A program made the translations under genes and the position numbers. Below, piece by piece: positions 27,042-36,299 of a stretch of 64,000 nucleotides of DNA. How positions within the stretch are numbered: the first letter of the stretch is position 1; each line of letters begins with the position of its first letter. A model generated the notes under the pieces. It saw only the letters and a list, made by a program, of their open reading frames with translations. It made no database searches and had not been told where the DNA came from. This DNA comes from Streptosporangium sp. NBC_01756 (GTDB taxonomy: Bacteria; Actinomycetota; Actinomycetes; Streptosporangiales; Streptosporangiaceae), in the NCBI RefSeq assembly GCF_035917975.1, contig NZ_CP109130.1, positions 6,076,001 to 6,140,000 of the forward strand, in the 5' to 3' direction.

Positions 27042-28313
27042 ATGTCGCTCACGGTTCTGTTCATGCCGGAGAGTGCCTACGGGCCGACGAACAACTGCAT
27101 CGGTATCGGTGACATTCTCCTCAAGCGTGGCCACCGGGTTGTTTTCGCAGCTGAGGCCTCCTGGAAGGGGAAACTGGAGGCCCTTGGATTCGAAGAGGAC
27201 CTCGTCGATCTCGCACCGCCCTCGGAAGAGGAGCAGGATGCGGGGCAGTTCTGGAAGGACTTCATCAGGGACACCGCTCCGGAATACCGGAAGTCGACCG
27301 CGGCCCAGCTTGAGACGGTGACCAAACCGATCTGGGATGCGCTCATCGATGGTGTGAAGTACTGCGAACCGCAGTTGAAGGCGATTATCGAACGGGTCCG
27401 GCCCGATGTGATCGTCGAGGACAACGTCATCACCTTCCCGGCGTTGCTCACCGCCGGGAAGCCCTTCGTCCGCATCGTCTCCTGCAACCCGCTGGAGGTG
27501 CGCGGTGCGGGCGTCGCACCGGTCTTCTCCGGGCTGCCGGCCGACGACCGGTCCGAGTGGGACGCCTTCCGCGCCGAGTACGACCGGACCCACCGGGAGA
27601 TCTGGACCGCCTTCAACGAGTGGGTCGTCGCCCAGGGGGCCTCGCCGCTGCCGGACCTCGACTTCATCCACGAGGGGGATCTCAACCTCTACGTCTTCCC
27701 CGAGATCGCCGACTACGTCGACGCCCGGCCGCTGGACGGTTCCTGGCACCGCCTGGACTCCTCGGTCCGTGAGACCGACGGCGGCTTCGAGCTGCCCGCC
27801 TCGCTCGCCGAGCGGGACGGCGCGCTGGTCTACTTCTCGCTCGGTTCGCTCGGTTCGGCTGACGTGGAGCTGATGCAGCGGGTCATCGACGTGCTGGGCA
27901 CCACCCCGCACCGCTTCATCGTCTCCAAGGGCCCCCTGCACGAGGAGATCAAGCTCGCCGACAACATGTGGGGCGCCGAGTTCGTCCCGCAGACAAAGAT
28001 CATCCCCATGGTCGACCTGGTGATCACGCACGGCGGCAACAACACCACCACCGAGGCGCTGCACTTCGGCAAGCCGATGATCCTGCTGCCCCTGTTCTGG
28101 GACCAGTACGACAACGCGCAGCGGATCCACGAGCTGGGCTACGGCGTCCGCCTGGCCACCTACACCTTCGCCGACGCCGAGCTGACCGGTGCACTGGAGC
28201 GTCTGCTCGGGGACGCGGGACTCCGCGAGCGACTGGCCGCCGCCGGCGAGGAGATCCGCCGCCGGGACGGCCTGCGCAAGGCGGCCGACCTCATCGAGCA
28301 GGCCGGCGCCTGA
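27042..28313 (+). CDS. Macrolide-type (MGT/GT1) glycosyltransferase
   Basis: A 423-residue GT-B glycosyltransferase of the GT1/MGT family, transferring a sugar from an NDP donor to a small hydrophobic acceptor. The C-terminal donor-binding signature THGGNNTTTEALHFGKPMI, then LPLFWDQYDNAQRIHELG, is complete. The N-terminus (LFMPESAYGPTNNCIGIGDILLKRGHRV) is the acceptor-side start. ATG 27042 follows CTGGAGG. It is followed after 34 bases by an aldehyde dehydrogenase gene. The acceptor is unknown; resistance by glycosylation is one option. Confidence 0.88.
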   Translation: MSLTVLFMPESAYGPTNNCIGIGDILLKRGHRVVFAAEASWKGKLEALGFEEDLVDLAPPSEEEQDAGQFWKDFIRDTAPEYRKSTAAQLETVTKPIWDALIDGVKYCEPQLKAIIERVRPDVIVEDNVITFPALLTAGKPFVRIVSCNPLEVRGAGVAPVFSGLPADDRSEWDAFRAEYDRTHREIWTAFNEWVVAQGASPLPDLDFIHEGDLNLYVFPEIADYVDARPLDGSWHRLDSSVRETDGGFELPASLAERDGALVYFSLGSLGSADVELMQRVIDVLGTTPHRFIVSKGPLHEEIKLADNMWGAEFVPQTKIIPMVDLVITHGGNNTTTEALHFGKPMILLPLFWDQYDNAQRIHELGYGVRLATYTFADAELTGALERLLGDAGLRERLAAAGEEIRRRDGLRKAADLIEQAGA

Positions 28314-28347
28314 AAGCTCCCGGCACCATCACCACAAGGGACGTTCC

Positions 28348-29754
28348 ATGGGTAAGTTGATCAACCCGGCAGACGGCGGGTCGCTGCGCGAGGTACCGGA
28401 CACCCCGGTAGCCGAGGTGGCGGCCGCCGTACGGCGGGCACGGGCGGCGTACGAAGAGTGGAGCGGGGTGACCCCCGCCGAACGGGCCAGGGTGATGCTG
28501 CGCTTCGCCGACCTCGTCGAGGCGGACGCCGAGGAGCTCACCCGGCTGGAGGTCGCCGAGACCGGCAAGCCCGCGACGGTGTTCCGTGACGGCGAGCTGC
28601 CGTTCGCGGCCGACAACCTCCGTTTCTTCGCCGGGGCGGCCCGCTCGCTGGACGGCACCGGGGCCGGGGTGCTCAGCTCCGGCTACACCTCGGTGCTGGT
28701 CCGCCGCCCGGTCGGCGTGGTCGGCTCGATCGCCCCGTGGAACTTCCCGCTCGTGATGGCGGTCTGGAAGCTCGGCCCCGCGCTCGCAGCCGGCAACGCG
28801 GTGGTCATCAAGCCCGCCCCGCAGACGCCGGGCACCACGCTCCGGCTGGCCGAGCTGTTCGCCGGGGCGGGGGCGCCCGAGGGCCTGCTCCAGGTGGTCC
28901 TGGGGGACGCCGAGGTGGGGGAGGCGCTGGTCACCGACCCGGGTGTGGACATGGTGAGCGTCACCGGTTCCACCGAGACGGGCCGCGCCGTCATGCGCGG
29001 CGCCGCCGGGTCGCTGAAGAGGGTGCACCTGGAACTCGGCGGCAAGGCTCCGGCGCTCGTCTTCGGCGACGCCGACCTGGCCGAGATGGCCAGGGGGGTG
29101 GCGATGGGCGCGACCTACAACACCGGCCAGGACTGCACGGCGGCGACCCGCGTCTACATCTCCCGTGAGGTGTACGGCGAGGCGGTCGAGGCGCTGCACG
29201 CGACGCTGGCGCGGATCACGGTGGGCGACCCCTGGGACCCGGCGACCGACATCGGCCCGCTGATCTCCGCCGGCCACCGGGCCCGCGTGCACGGCCACGT
29301 CGAGCGTGCCGTCGCCTCGGGCGCCTCGGTGCTCTGCGGTGGCGCCCCGCTGGACGGACCCGGTTTCTACTACCCGCCGACGCTCGTCACCGGCGCCCGC
29401 CAGGACAGTGAGATCGTTCAGGGAGAGCTGTTCGGCCCGGTGCTGGTCGCCCTGCCGTTCGACGGCGAGGACGAGGCCGTACGGCTGGCCAACGACACCC
29501 CCTACGGCCTCGCCTCCTCGGTCTGGTCCGGTGACGTGGCGAGGGCGTTGCGGGTCTCGCACCGCCTCGACGTGGGCGTCACCTGGGTCAACGACCACCT
29601 GCCGATCGCCTCGGAGGCCCCGCACGGCGGGGTCAAGGGGAGTGGGTTCGGCAAGGACATGAGTCAGGAGGCCGTCCAGGAGTATTCCGTGACGCGCCAT
29701 CTGATGATCAAGCACCAAGCCCCCGAAGCGAGGGCGTCTTTCCGGCCAGCCTGA
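28348..29754 (+). CDS. Aldehyde dehydrogenase, aminobutyraldehyde/betaine-aldehyde type
   Basis: A 468-residue NAD(P)-dependent dehydrogenase. The catalytic Cys is C263 in NTGQDCTAATR and the general base E229 in HLELGGKAPALVF; the cofactor loop VTGSTETGRAVM is present. VVGSIAPWNFPLVMAVWKLGPALAAGN resembles 4-aminobutyraldehyde dehydrogenases of putrescine breakdown, which would fit the polyamine-type importer upstream. ATG 28348. It probably shares an operon with the glycosyltransferase. Substrate assignment is moderate. Confidence 0.85.
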   Translation: MGKLINPADGGSLREVPDTPVAEVAAAVRRARAAYEEWSGVTPAERARVMLRFADLVEADAEELTRLEVAETGKPATVFRDGELPFAADNLRFFAGAARSLDGTGAGVLSSGYTSVLVRRPVGVVGSIAPWNFPLVMAVWKLGPALAAGNAVVIKPAPQTPGTTLRLAELFAGAGAPEGLLQVVLGDAEVGEALVTDPGVDMVSVTGSTETGRAVMRGAAGSLKRVHLELGGKAPALVFGDADLAEMARGVAMGATYNTGQDCTAATRVYISREVYGEAVEALHATLARITVGDPWDPATDIGPLISAGHRARVHGHVERAVASGASVLCGGAPLDGPGFYYPPTLVTGARQDSEIVQGELFGPVLVALPFDGEDEAVRLANDTPYGLASSVWSGDVARALRVSHRLDVGVTWVNDHLPIASEAPHGGVKGSGFGKDMSQEAVQEYSVTRHLMIKHQAPEARASFRPA

Positions 29755-29874
29755 AATTTGTAGCTGTTTGTCCCTTTTGTAGGGATATATCAATATTTAC
29801 TCCATTCGTAGTGACATAAAGGATGTGCTCAAATTGCTTTCGCCGCATCCGTACCCGGCGAGGGGTTAAGGCCA

Positions 29875-32847
29875 GTGAAGACACAAGACCGCCGGAGCCA
29901 CCGTGCATCAGGAGTCGGTAGCCGGCTCCTGCCGTCGAACTGGCGCGTCCGTCCTCGTCTGGTCGCGCTGATCCTGCTCCCCACCGCGGCAGCCATGGTG
30001 TTGACCGGCCTCCAGCTCACCAGTTCGCTGGCCAGCGCCGGAGAGTACCGCAGGATGACCGAGGTCGCCACGCTCGTCGAGCAGCTCGGCACCCTCTCCC
30101 ACGAGATGGCCGAGGAACGCGACCTCACCGCCTGGTACATCGTCGACCATCGCGGTCCTCGCCGGTTCGCCAAGGTCAAGCAGCAGCGCCAGGTGGTCAA
30201 CCAGATCAGCACGCAGGTGCAGAAGTCGATCGACGGCCTCGACCCCGAGCAGGCGGCCCGGGTCCTCACCGAGACCTCCCAGGTGAGCAGATGGCTGAAG
30301 GGCCTGCCCGGTCTGCGCAAGCCCATGGAGGGAAGCGTGCTCCCGCGCGCGGCCCTCGGGATCTACTCGCGGATGATCGACGACTTCATCACCCTGCACG
30401 ACGACCTGGGCCGCAGCGGCGGCGACGAGCGTCTGATCGGTGACGCGCTCGCGCTCGGCGCGCTGACCCGGGCCAAGGAGCAGGTCGCCAGGCAGCGAGG
30501 CATCCTGCTCGTCGGCCTGGAGGAGCGCAAGTTCGACTTCGACGACCCCGCCGAATTCCTGGGTGCCTACAAGAGCCAGCTCAGCGAGGTGGCCTCCTTC
30601 CGTGCGACCGCGTCGCCCAGTGACGTCAAGCGCTTCGACCAGGCGGTCAGCGGCTCGGACATCGACCAGGCCGACTCGACGACCGCCCTGGTCAGATCCC
30701 TCATGCGCGAGTTCAAGCCGTTGCCGGTGATGAGAGCCACGGAGATCAACGGCTGGTTCGCCGTCTCCACGGCGACCGTGGACGCCATGCGGACCGTCGA
30801 GCGCGGTCTGAGCGCCGCGGTGGTCGCCCGCAGCCAGGAGATGCAGAGCAACGAGCAGCGCAGCGCCATCATCTCCGGCGCCGCGATCCTGATCCTGCTG
30901 ATCCTGATCCTGTTGATCACCGCCTGGGTGGCCGGAACGCTGGTCCGGCCGCTGCGCCGGCTGCGCAGCGAGGCCCTCGAAGTGGCCGACACCCGCCTGC
31001 CGGAGACCGTCCGGGTGCTGCGGGAGTCCGGCGACCTCGCGCCGAACGTGGAGGTGCCCTCCATCGGGGTGGCCTCCCGAGACGAGATCGGGGAAGTGGC
31101 CAGGGCCTTCGACGAGGTCCACCGCGAGGCCATCCGGCTGGCGGGCGACGAGGCCCGGCTGCGGAACAACGTCAACGCCATGTTCGTCAACCTCTCCCGG
31201 CGCACCCAGTCGCTCGTGGAGCGGCAGATCGACCTCATCGACGACCTGGAGCAGGGCGAGCAGGACGACGGCCGGCTGTCCAGCCTCTTCAAGCTGGACC
31301 ACCTCGCCACCCGCATGCGCCGCAACTCCGAGAACCTCCTGGTCCTCGCCGGTCAGGAGCAGAGCCGCCGGTGGAGCGAGCCGGTCCCGCTGAGCGACGT
31401 CGTGCGCGCCTCGCTGTCGGAGGTCGAGAACTACGAGCGGGTGTCGCTCCGGGTGGAGTCCGGCACCTCGATCATCGGTTCGGCCGTCAACGACATCGTC
31501 CACCTGATCGCCGAGCTGGTCGAGAACGCCATCTTCTTCTCGCCGCAGGACACCAAGATCACGGTGACCAGCAACAGCAACGAGACGGGCGCCATCATCC
31601 TGGCCGTCACCGACATGGGCATCGGTATGAGCGACGAGGAGCTGGCCGAGGTCAACCGGAGGCTGGCCGAGCCCCCGGCGGTGGACCTTTCGGTCTCCCG
31701 CCGGATGGGCCTGTTCGTGGTCGGCCGGCTGGCCATGCGACACGGCATCCGTGTCCAGCTCCGCCGCCCGGACATCGGTGGCCTGAGCGCCGTCGTGCTG
31801 CTCCCGCTGCAGGTGGTGGCCCAGGCCCAGCCGGCCATGGTCGGTCAGGGCGGGGCGGCGGCGCTCGGCATCGGATCCCGTACGGACTCGTTCGGTGCCG
31901 GATCGTCCCAGGACCCGTTTGGCACCGGATCGTCCCAGGACTCGTTTGGCACCGGATCGTCCCAGGACCCGTTTGGCACCGGGCCGGACCCGGACCCGTT
32001 CGCCTCCGCCTGGGGATCCGCCAGCCGGCCGTCCCCGGTCCACAGCGCTCCGGTCCCGCCTCCGGCGGCCGATCTCTGGTCGGCGCCGGTGGTGTCGGCG
32101 TCCGCGGTGGAGGACCTGTGGTCGTCGCCGTTCACGTCGGCCTCCTCGCCCCCGGCTCCGCAGTCGGCACCGGCTCCGCAGCCGTCGGCCCCGTCCGCCT
32201 GGCCGGAGGTCCCGCCGATCGATCCGTGGACGCCCCAGCGGCAGGAGGCGGTGGAGAACACCCAGAACCTGCCCGCGGTCGAGGTGTCGTCGACGGAGCC
32301 GGAGCCGGAGGAGTTCCTGCCGATCTTCGCGGCGGTGGGCTCCGACTGGTTCCGCAGCGGCCCCGCCGCCGAACTCCCGCCCGAGCCCGGCATCGAGTCC
32401 ATGTTCTCGTCCGGCCCCCCGGACTCCGCCGAGACCACCGCCAGGCCCAAGCCGCTGGACACCGTCAGGCCCAGGCCGCTGGACCAGCCGGTTCAGGAGC
32501 CCCAGCCGGCGTCGGAGGCCCCGCCGCTGCCGGTCCGGCAGCCCCGGCAGGACCCCTCCGCCGAGCGGCAGCCGTGGAGCACCCCCTCCGACCAGGGGTG
32601 GGCGGCAGCCGAGGTGGCCAAGAAGCCCGTTGAGGGCGGCACGACAGGAGCGGGCCTGCCCAAGCGGGTGCCGAAGGCCAACCTCGTCCCCGGGGCCGCC
32701 TCAGCGGCGCAGACGGCGCCGCCCGCGATGCCGCCGATCTCGGCGGACCGGGTACGCAGTCGTCTGTCCAGTTTCCAGCAAGGCGTACGGCAGGGCCGCG
32801 CTGAGATGAATGAGCGGTCCAACGCCGCCGAGGGAGAGAAGCAGTGA
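29875..32847 (+). CDS. cvnA: CvnA2: conservon sensor kinase-like protein with NIT domain
   Basis: A 990-residue paralogue of CvnA1. TM1 about 28-50 (LVALILLPTAAAMVLTGLQL), NIT-like sensor domain, TM2 about 330-352 (AAILILLILILLITAWVAG), HAMP, the LDHLATRMRRNSENLL segment, and HATPase (LVENAIFFSPQDT, TDMGIGMSDEEL, RMGLFVVGRLAMRHGI). The disordered tail has GSSQDPFGT repeats and long Pro-rich stretches, then the shared SSFQQGVRQGRAEMNE end. GTG start. The tail repeats are unrelated in sequence to those of CvnA1. Confidence 0.88.
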   Translation: MKTQDRRSHRASGVGSRLLPSNWRVRPRLVALILLPTAAAMVLTGLQLTSSLASAGEYRRMTEVATLVEQLGTLSHEMAEERDLTAWYIVDHRGPRRFAKVKQQRQVVNQISTQVQKSIDGLDPEQAARVLTETSQVSRWLKGLPGLRKPMEGSVLPRAALGIYSRMIDDFITLHDDLGRSGGDERLIGDALALGALTRAKEQVARQRGILLVGLEERKFDFDDPAEFLGAYKSQLSEVASFRATASPSDVKRFDQAVSGSDIDQADSTTALVRSLMREFKPLPVMRATEINGWFAVSTATVDAMRTVERGLSAAVVARSQEMQSNEQRSAIISGAAILILLILILLITAWVAGTLVRPLRRLRSEALEVADTRLPETVRVLRESGDLAPNVEVPSIGVASRDEIGEVARAFDEVHREAIRLAGDEARLRNNVNAMFVNLSRRTQSLVERQIDLIDDLEQGEQDDGRLSSLFKLDHLATRMRRNSENLLVLAGQEQSRRWSEPVPLSDVVRASLSEVENYERVSLRVESGTSIIGSAVNDIVHLIAELVENAIFFSPQDTKITVTSNSNETGAIILAVTDMGIGMSDEELAEVNRRLAEPPAVDLSVSRRMGLFVVGRLAMRHGIRVQLRRPDIGGLSAVVLLPLQVVAQAQPAMVGQGGAAALGIGSRTDSFGAGSSQDPFGTGSSQDSFGTGSSQDPFGTGPDPDPFASAWGSASRPSPVHSAPVPPPAADLWSAPVVSASAVEDLWSSPFTSASSPPAPQSAPAPQPSAPSAWPEVPPIDPWTPQRQEAVENTQNLPAVEVSSTEPEPEEFLPIFAAVGSDWFRSGPAAELPPEPGIESMFSSGPPDSAETTARPKPLDTVRPRPLDQPVQEPQPASEAPPLPVRQPRQDPSAERQPWSTPSDQGWAAAEVAKKPVEGGTTGAGLPKRVPKANLVPGAASAAQTAPPAMPPISADRVRSRLSSFQQGVRQGRAEMNERSNAAEGEKQ
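31900..31980 (+). repeat. 27-bp tandem repeats coding GSSQDPFGT in cvnA2
   Basis: Three consecutive 27-base units (31900-31926, 31927-31953, 31954-31980) differ by a single base (CCC versus CTC). A degenerate fourth copy (GPDPDPFA) follows. All are in frame within the cytoplasmic tail. Confidence 0.9.
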
Positions 32848-33266
32848 ACCACCAACTCAGTCAGGCCGCCCGCGGCTTCAATTGGCTGATCACCGAGTTC
32901 GTCAAGGAGATGCCCGGAGTCGCCCACGCGGTGATCGTCTCCGCAGACGGTCTTCCACTGGCCTACTCGCAGGGCTTCCCGAGGGACCGCGCCGACCAGC
33001 TCGCCGCGATCACGGCCGGCCTGATCAGCCTGACCCAGGGGGCCTCACGGGTCTTCGAGGGCGGCCCCGTGGCCCAGACCGTGATCGAGATGCAGCGGGG
33101 CCTGCTGCTGACCATGTCGATCAGTGACGGTTCCGCGCTCGCCGTGCTGGCCTCGCCGGACTGCGACATGGGCCTGGTGGCCTACCAGATGACACTGCTT
33201 GCAGAGCGAGCCGGGCAGGCGCTCACGCCTGCGCTCAGGGCCGAGCTGCAGTCAGCTCAGCGATAG
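32844..33266 (+). CDS. cvnB: CvnB2: roadblock/LC7 protein
   Basis: A 140-residue roadblock/LC7 protein, starting NHQLSQAARGFNWLITEF and ending TPALRAELQSAQR after the GTG-coded Met. It is closer to CvnB3 (shared SQAARG, SLTQGASRVFEGG, MQRGLLL) than to CvnB1. The GTG start overlaps cvnA2 by four bases. Confidence 0.93.
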   Translation: MNHQLSQAARGFNWLITEFVKEMPGVAHAVIVSADGLPLAYSQGFPRDRADQLAAITAGLISLTQGASRVFEGGPVAQTVIEMQRGLLLTMSISDGSALAVLASPDCDMGLVAYQMTLLAERAGQALTPALRAELQSAQR

Positions 33267-33275
33267 GGAGGTGAT

Positions 33276-33677
33276 ATGGACGCACCGGGATGGCGTGGGC
33301 CGGGAGAGGAATACCCGAACACGTCTCAGGCCAAGAGCGGGCGAGATCGTTTGATTCGCCCCTACGCTGTTACCGGGGGAAGGACCGCCCCTCGGATGCA
33401 GCTCGCACTCGAGGCGCTGGTCTCCTCGGCGACGTTCGTGAGCGTGGATACGGGCACGCTCTCCACGGAGTATCAGGCCATCATCTCGTTGTCCCAGCAA
33501 GTGCGTTCGGTTGCGGAGCTCTCGGCTCTGCTGCGCATGCCGCTGGGCGTGACCCGGGTCCTGATCGCGGACATGGCGGCCGAGGGCCTGGTGCAGATCC
33601 ACCAGCCGTCACTGGATGCCGGAAAGCCGGATCTCAACTTGCTTGAAAGGGTGCTCAGTGGGCTTCGCAGGCTCTGA
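33276..33677 (+). CDS. cvnC: CvnC2: DUF742 protein
   Basis: A 133-residue DUF742 protein: RLIRPYAVTGGRTAPRMQLALEALV near the N-terminus and RSVAELSALLRMPLGVTRVLIADMAAEGLVQIHQPS in the wing region, each in pieces. ATG start nine bases after cvnB2, with GGAGG just upstream. It overlaps cvnD2 by 20 bases, as in the other two conservons. Confidence 0.92.
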   Translation: MDAPGWRGPGEEYPNTSQAKSGRDRLIRPYAVTGGRTAPRMQLALEALVSSATFVSVDTGTLSTEYQAIISLSQQVRSVAELSALLRMPLGVTRVLIADMAAEGLVQIHQPSLDAGKPDLNLLERVLSGLRRL

Positions 33678-34224
33678 CGCCGGATTGACGTCGACGAAGA
33701 TCGTTGTTGCCGGCGGATTCGGTGTCGGCAAGACGACCTTCGTCGGCGCGGTCTCCGAGATCATGCCGCTGACCACGGAAGCGGTAATGACAGAGGCCAG
33801 TGCGGAGGTCGACGACCTCTCGCACATCCCGACCAAGCGGACCACCACGGTGGCCATGGACTTCGGTCGGGTTTCGCTGGACCGTGACCTGATCCTGTAC
33901 CTGTTCGGTACGCCGGGTCAGCACCGGTTCTGGTTCATGTGGGACGACCTCGTGAAGGGCGCGATCGGTGCGATCGTGCTGGTCGACACCCGGCGGCTGG
34001 CCGACAGCTTCCCGGCGATCGACTACTTCGAAGAGGCCGGACTGCCGTTCGTCGTGGCCCTCAACGGCTTCGGCGGCTCGCACATCCACGGTGCGGAGGA
34101 GGTGCGGGAGGCTCTGACGATCTCCCCGCACATTCCGATCGTCCAGACCGACGCCCGGTCCCGCGACGCCGTGAAGTCGACCTTGATCACTTTGGTCGAG
34201 CACGTCCTCACGCTCCGGGTGTGA
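33658..34224 (+). CDS. cvnD: CvnD2: small GTPase-like ATP/GTP-binding protein
   Basis: A 188-residue paralogue of CvnD1 with G1 GGFGVGKTTFVG and LFGTPGQHRFWFMWDD. The GTG start at 33658 is placed by homology with cvnD1 and cvnD3. The G4 position is further degraded (LNGFGGS). Bases 33856-34031 match cvnD3 with a single mismatch, including silent sites, while flanks are more divergent. The following gene is convergent. Confidence 0.9.
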   Translation: MGFAGSDAGLTSTKIVVAGGFGVGKTTFVGAVSEIMPLTTEAVMTEASAEVDDLSHIPTKRTTTVAMDFGRVSLDRDLILYLFGTPGQHRFWFMWDDLVKGAIGAIVLVDTRRLADSFPAIDYFEEAGLPFVVALNGFGGSHIHGAEEVREALTISPHIPIVQTDARSRDAVKSTLITLVEHVLTLRV

Positions 34225-34225
34225 A

Positions 34226-34296
34226 CCGCGGCGTGGGGCCCGCTCCGATCGCCGAGCCGTACGGCTCGCCTTCGGCCGGTGGGCCCCACGCCGCGG
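34226..34296. terminator. Nested inverted repeat, bidirectional terminator
   Basis: CCGCGGCGTGGGGCCC (34226-34241) pairs perfectly with its complement at 34281-34296. The loop holds a second perfect palindrome, CGAGCCGTACGGCTCG. It sits between convergent cvnD2 and the methyltransferase gene, beginning two bases after the cvnD2 stop. Symmetry suits termination from both sides. Confidence 0.75.
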
Positions 34297-34372
34297 CTTC
34301 TCCGGCGGACCCCGCCGGCTACACGAGGTATGCCGCAGCCGGTCCCGGCCGGGCGTCCGCGCCGGGTGGCGC

Positions 34373-35377
34373 TCAGTCCCGCAGCGCCTCGACGGCGGAG
34401 GCCCCACCCACCAACTCGATCCGGCGGTTGAACCGCAGGCCGGACTCGGCCAGCAGCTCGCCGTACTCCGAGACGCTGCGCTCCATCCCCGCGCCGAACA
34501 GGGTGAGCATCCGGATGTCCACGTCCTTGCTGGGGTGGGGACGGTCGTCATCCGGCATGACGAACTCCACCAGCAGCACCCGGCCGGCTTCGGCCATGGC
34601 GTCCCGGACGTTGCGCAGGATCCGCACGGCATCCTCGTCCGACCAGTTGTGGATCACGCTGCTCAGCAGGTAGACGTCCGCCGCGGGGGGCACGGAGACG
34701 AAGAAGTCACCGCTGACGAATTCGCACCGGTCTTCGAGACCGGCCTTGGACATGAGCTCCCGCGCCCCTGGGATCACGTGCTCCTGGTCGAACAGCACTC
34801 CCCGCACCTCCGGGTGGGAGCCCAGGACGGAGGCCAGGATGTGCCCCTTGCCGCCGGCCACGTCCACCAGGGTCCGCACGCCGGAGAAGTCACAGCGGGA
34901 GGCCACCGCCCGCGCGAACGGCCAGGCCCTGGCGGCCATGTAGTCGTCGAACAGCCGGCCCGCTCCGGGATTGTCCCTGAGATAGCCGTACAGCGGGCCG
35001 AAGCGCTCGTCGAAGGCCGACCTGCCGGTCCGGACCGTCCGGGCGGTGGCGCCCATGGCGTACCAGAAACCCTCCTCGGCGATCATCCGTACGGCGGGGC
35101 GCAACGTGTCGGGCGCGTTCTCGCGCAGTGTGGCGCCCGCCTCGGTCAGCGCGTAGACGCCGGGGGCCGTGGTCGCCACCATGCCCATGGAGGCGAGCTG
35201 GCGCAGCACTCTGCGCAGCGCCGAGGGGTCGGCCTGGCAGCGCAGCGCGAGATCTTCGGCGCTCAGCGGGCCGTCGTGCAGGTGGTCCGCGCAGCCCAGC
35301 TCGGCCATGGCGGCCAGGGCGGCGAAGCGGGAGACCCCGCCGATCGCGTCCCAGACCGGTGCCTGCGGGTCGTTCAT
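34373..35377 (-). CDS. SAM-dependent O-methyltransferase, plant-COMT/antibiotic type
   Basis: A 334-residue O-methyltransferase with an N-terminal dimerisation winged helix (GPLSAEDLALRCQADPSALRRVLRQLASMGM) and the SAM loop LVDVAGGKGHILASVL. The catalytic-His region is SSVIHNWSDEDAVRILRNVRDAM. It resembles enzymes methylating phenolic or polyketide hydroxyls. It lies downstream of the cassette-A permease on the same strand with a 127-base gap, so a shared role in metabolite handling is possible but unproven. Confidence 0.87.
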   Translation of the reverse strand: MNDPQAPVWDAIGGVSRFAALAAMAELGCADHLHDGPLSAEDLALRCQADPSALRRVLRQLASMGMVATTAPGVYALTEAGATLRENAPDTLRPAVRMIAEEGFWYAMGATARTVRTGRSAFDERFGPLYGYLRDNPGAGRLFDDYMAARAWPFARAVASRCDFSGVRTLVDVAGGKGHILASVLGSHPEVRGVLFDQEHVIPGARELMSKAGLEDRCEFVSGDFFVSVPPAADVYLLSSVIHNWSDEDAVRILRNVRDAMAEAGRVLLVEFVMPDDDRPHPSKDVDIRMLTLFGAGMERSVSEYGELLAESGLRFNRRIELVGGASAVEALRD

Positions 35378-35504
35378 CGAAAAATCCTCTCTGTTCGTCG
35401 GTCCGCCTCCGGCGGCCGACAGGTCGGCACCGCGCGGGGCGGTGGGGCGGACGGTCCGCCGCCATGGGTACGGGCCGGGGCCGGATGCCGGCCGCGACAG
35501 GTCC

Positions 35505-36299
35505 TCAGCTCGTCTGCCTGGCGGTCCGGTGCCACGACAGGATGCGCCGTTCGGCCGCGAGGAACGCCGAGTTCAACGCGTATCCCAGGACGCCGATCAC
35601 GACGATGGTCCCCCACACGCCGGGGAGGTCGTAGGACCTCTGGGCGTCCAGAAGCTGGAAGCCGATCCCGTCGGTGCTGCCCACCAGCTCGGAGATGACC
35701 ATCAGGATCAGTGCCAGGGAGAGGCTGACCCGCAGGCCGGCGAAGATGCTCGGCATCGCCGAGGGCAGGATGACCCGCAGTAACCGCTGCCCCCGTGACA
35801 GGCCGAAGACTTCGGCGGTCTCCAGGTGCATGCGGTCGACGTGCCGGGTCCCCTGGGCGGTGTTGATCAGGATCGGCCAGATGACGCCGAACACGATCAC
35901 GTTGATCTGCGTCCACGTGCCGATGGCGAACAGGGCCATGAAGAAGGGCAGAAGCATGGGAGGGGGGATGGCGCGGGCGAACTGGACGAGGGGGTCCAGG
36001 AACCGGAAGAGCACGGGGGAGCGGCCGAGCGCGATCCCGAGAGCCGTTCCGGCCACTCCCGCCACCAGCCATCCGGCCAGCAGCCGGCCGACGCTCGCCG
36101 GGATGTTGGTCAGCGCCGCGTCGCTGAGCCACAGCCGCTCGGCAGGACCGGTGAGCCACATCCTGTGCATGCCACCGGCGATCTCCGTCGGAGGGGGGAA
36201 GGACAGGTTGCCCGCGGCACGGGCGGCGAACTCCCATATCCCCAGCACGACCGGAACCGGCCACAGGCGGGCTGCGGCGCGCAGGGTCCGCATCATCAT
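35505..36299 (-). CDS. NitT/TauT-type ABC permease, cassette A, second permease
   Basis: A 264-residue membrane protein with about six helices and EAA-loop LETAEVFGLSRGQRLLRVILPSAMPSI (in pieces). The N-terminal FPPPTEIAGGMHRMWLTGPAERLWLSDAAL recurs in the second permeases of cassettes B and C, so these three form one subfamily. ATGATGATG start; the first ATG overlaps the upstream permease stop (ATGA). The substrate is unknown. Confidence 0.88.
   Translation of the reverse strand: MMMRTLRAAARLWPVPVVLGIWEFAARAAGNLSFPPPTEIAGGMHRMWLTGPAERLWLSDAALTNIPASVGRLLAGWLVAGVAGTALGIALGRSPVLFRFLDPLVQFARAIPPPMLLPFFMALFAIGTWTQINVIVFGVIWPILINTAQGTRHVDRMHLETAEVFGLSRGQRLLRVILPSAMPSIFAGLRVSLSLALILMVISELVGSTDGIGFQLLDAQRSYDLPGVWGTIVVIGVLGYALNSAFLAAERRILSWHRTARQTS

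Noticed and set aside
29755-29874. AT-rich patch before cvnA2 as a replication or attachment site
   Set aside because: It is short, has no clear direct repeats or tRNA end, and is adequately explained as a promoter region.
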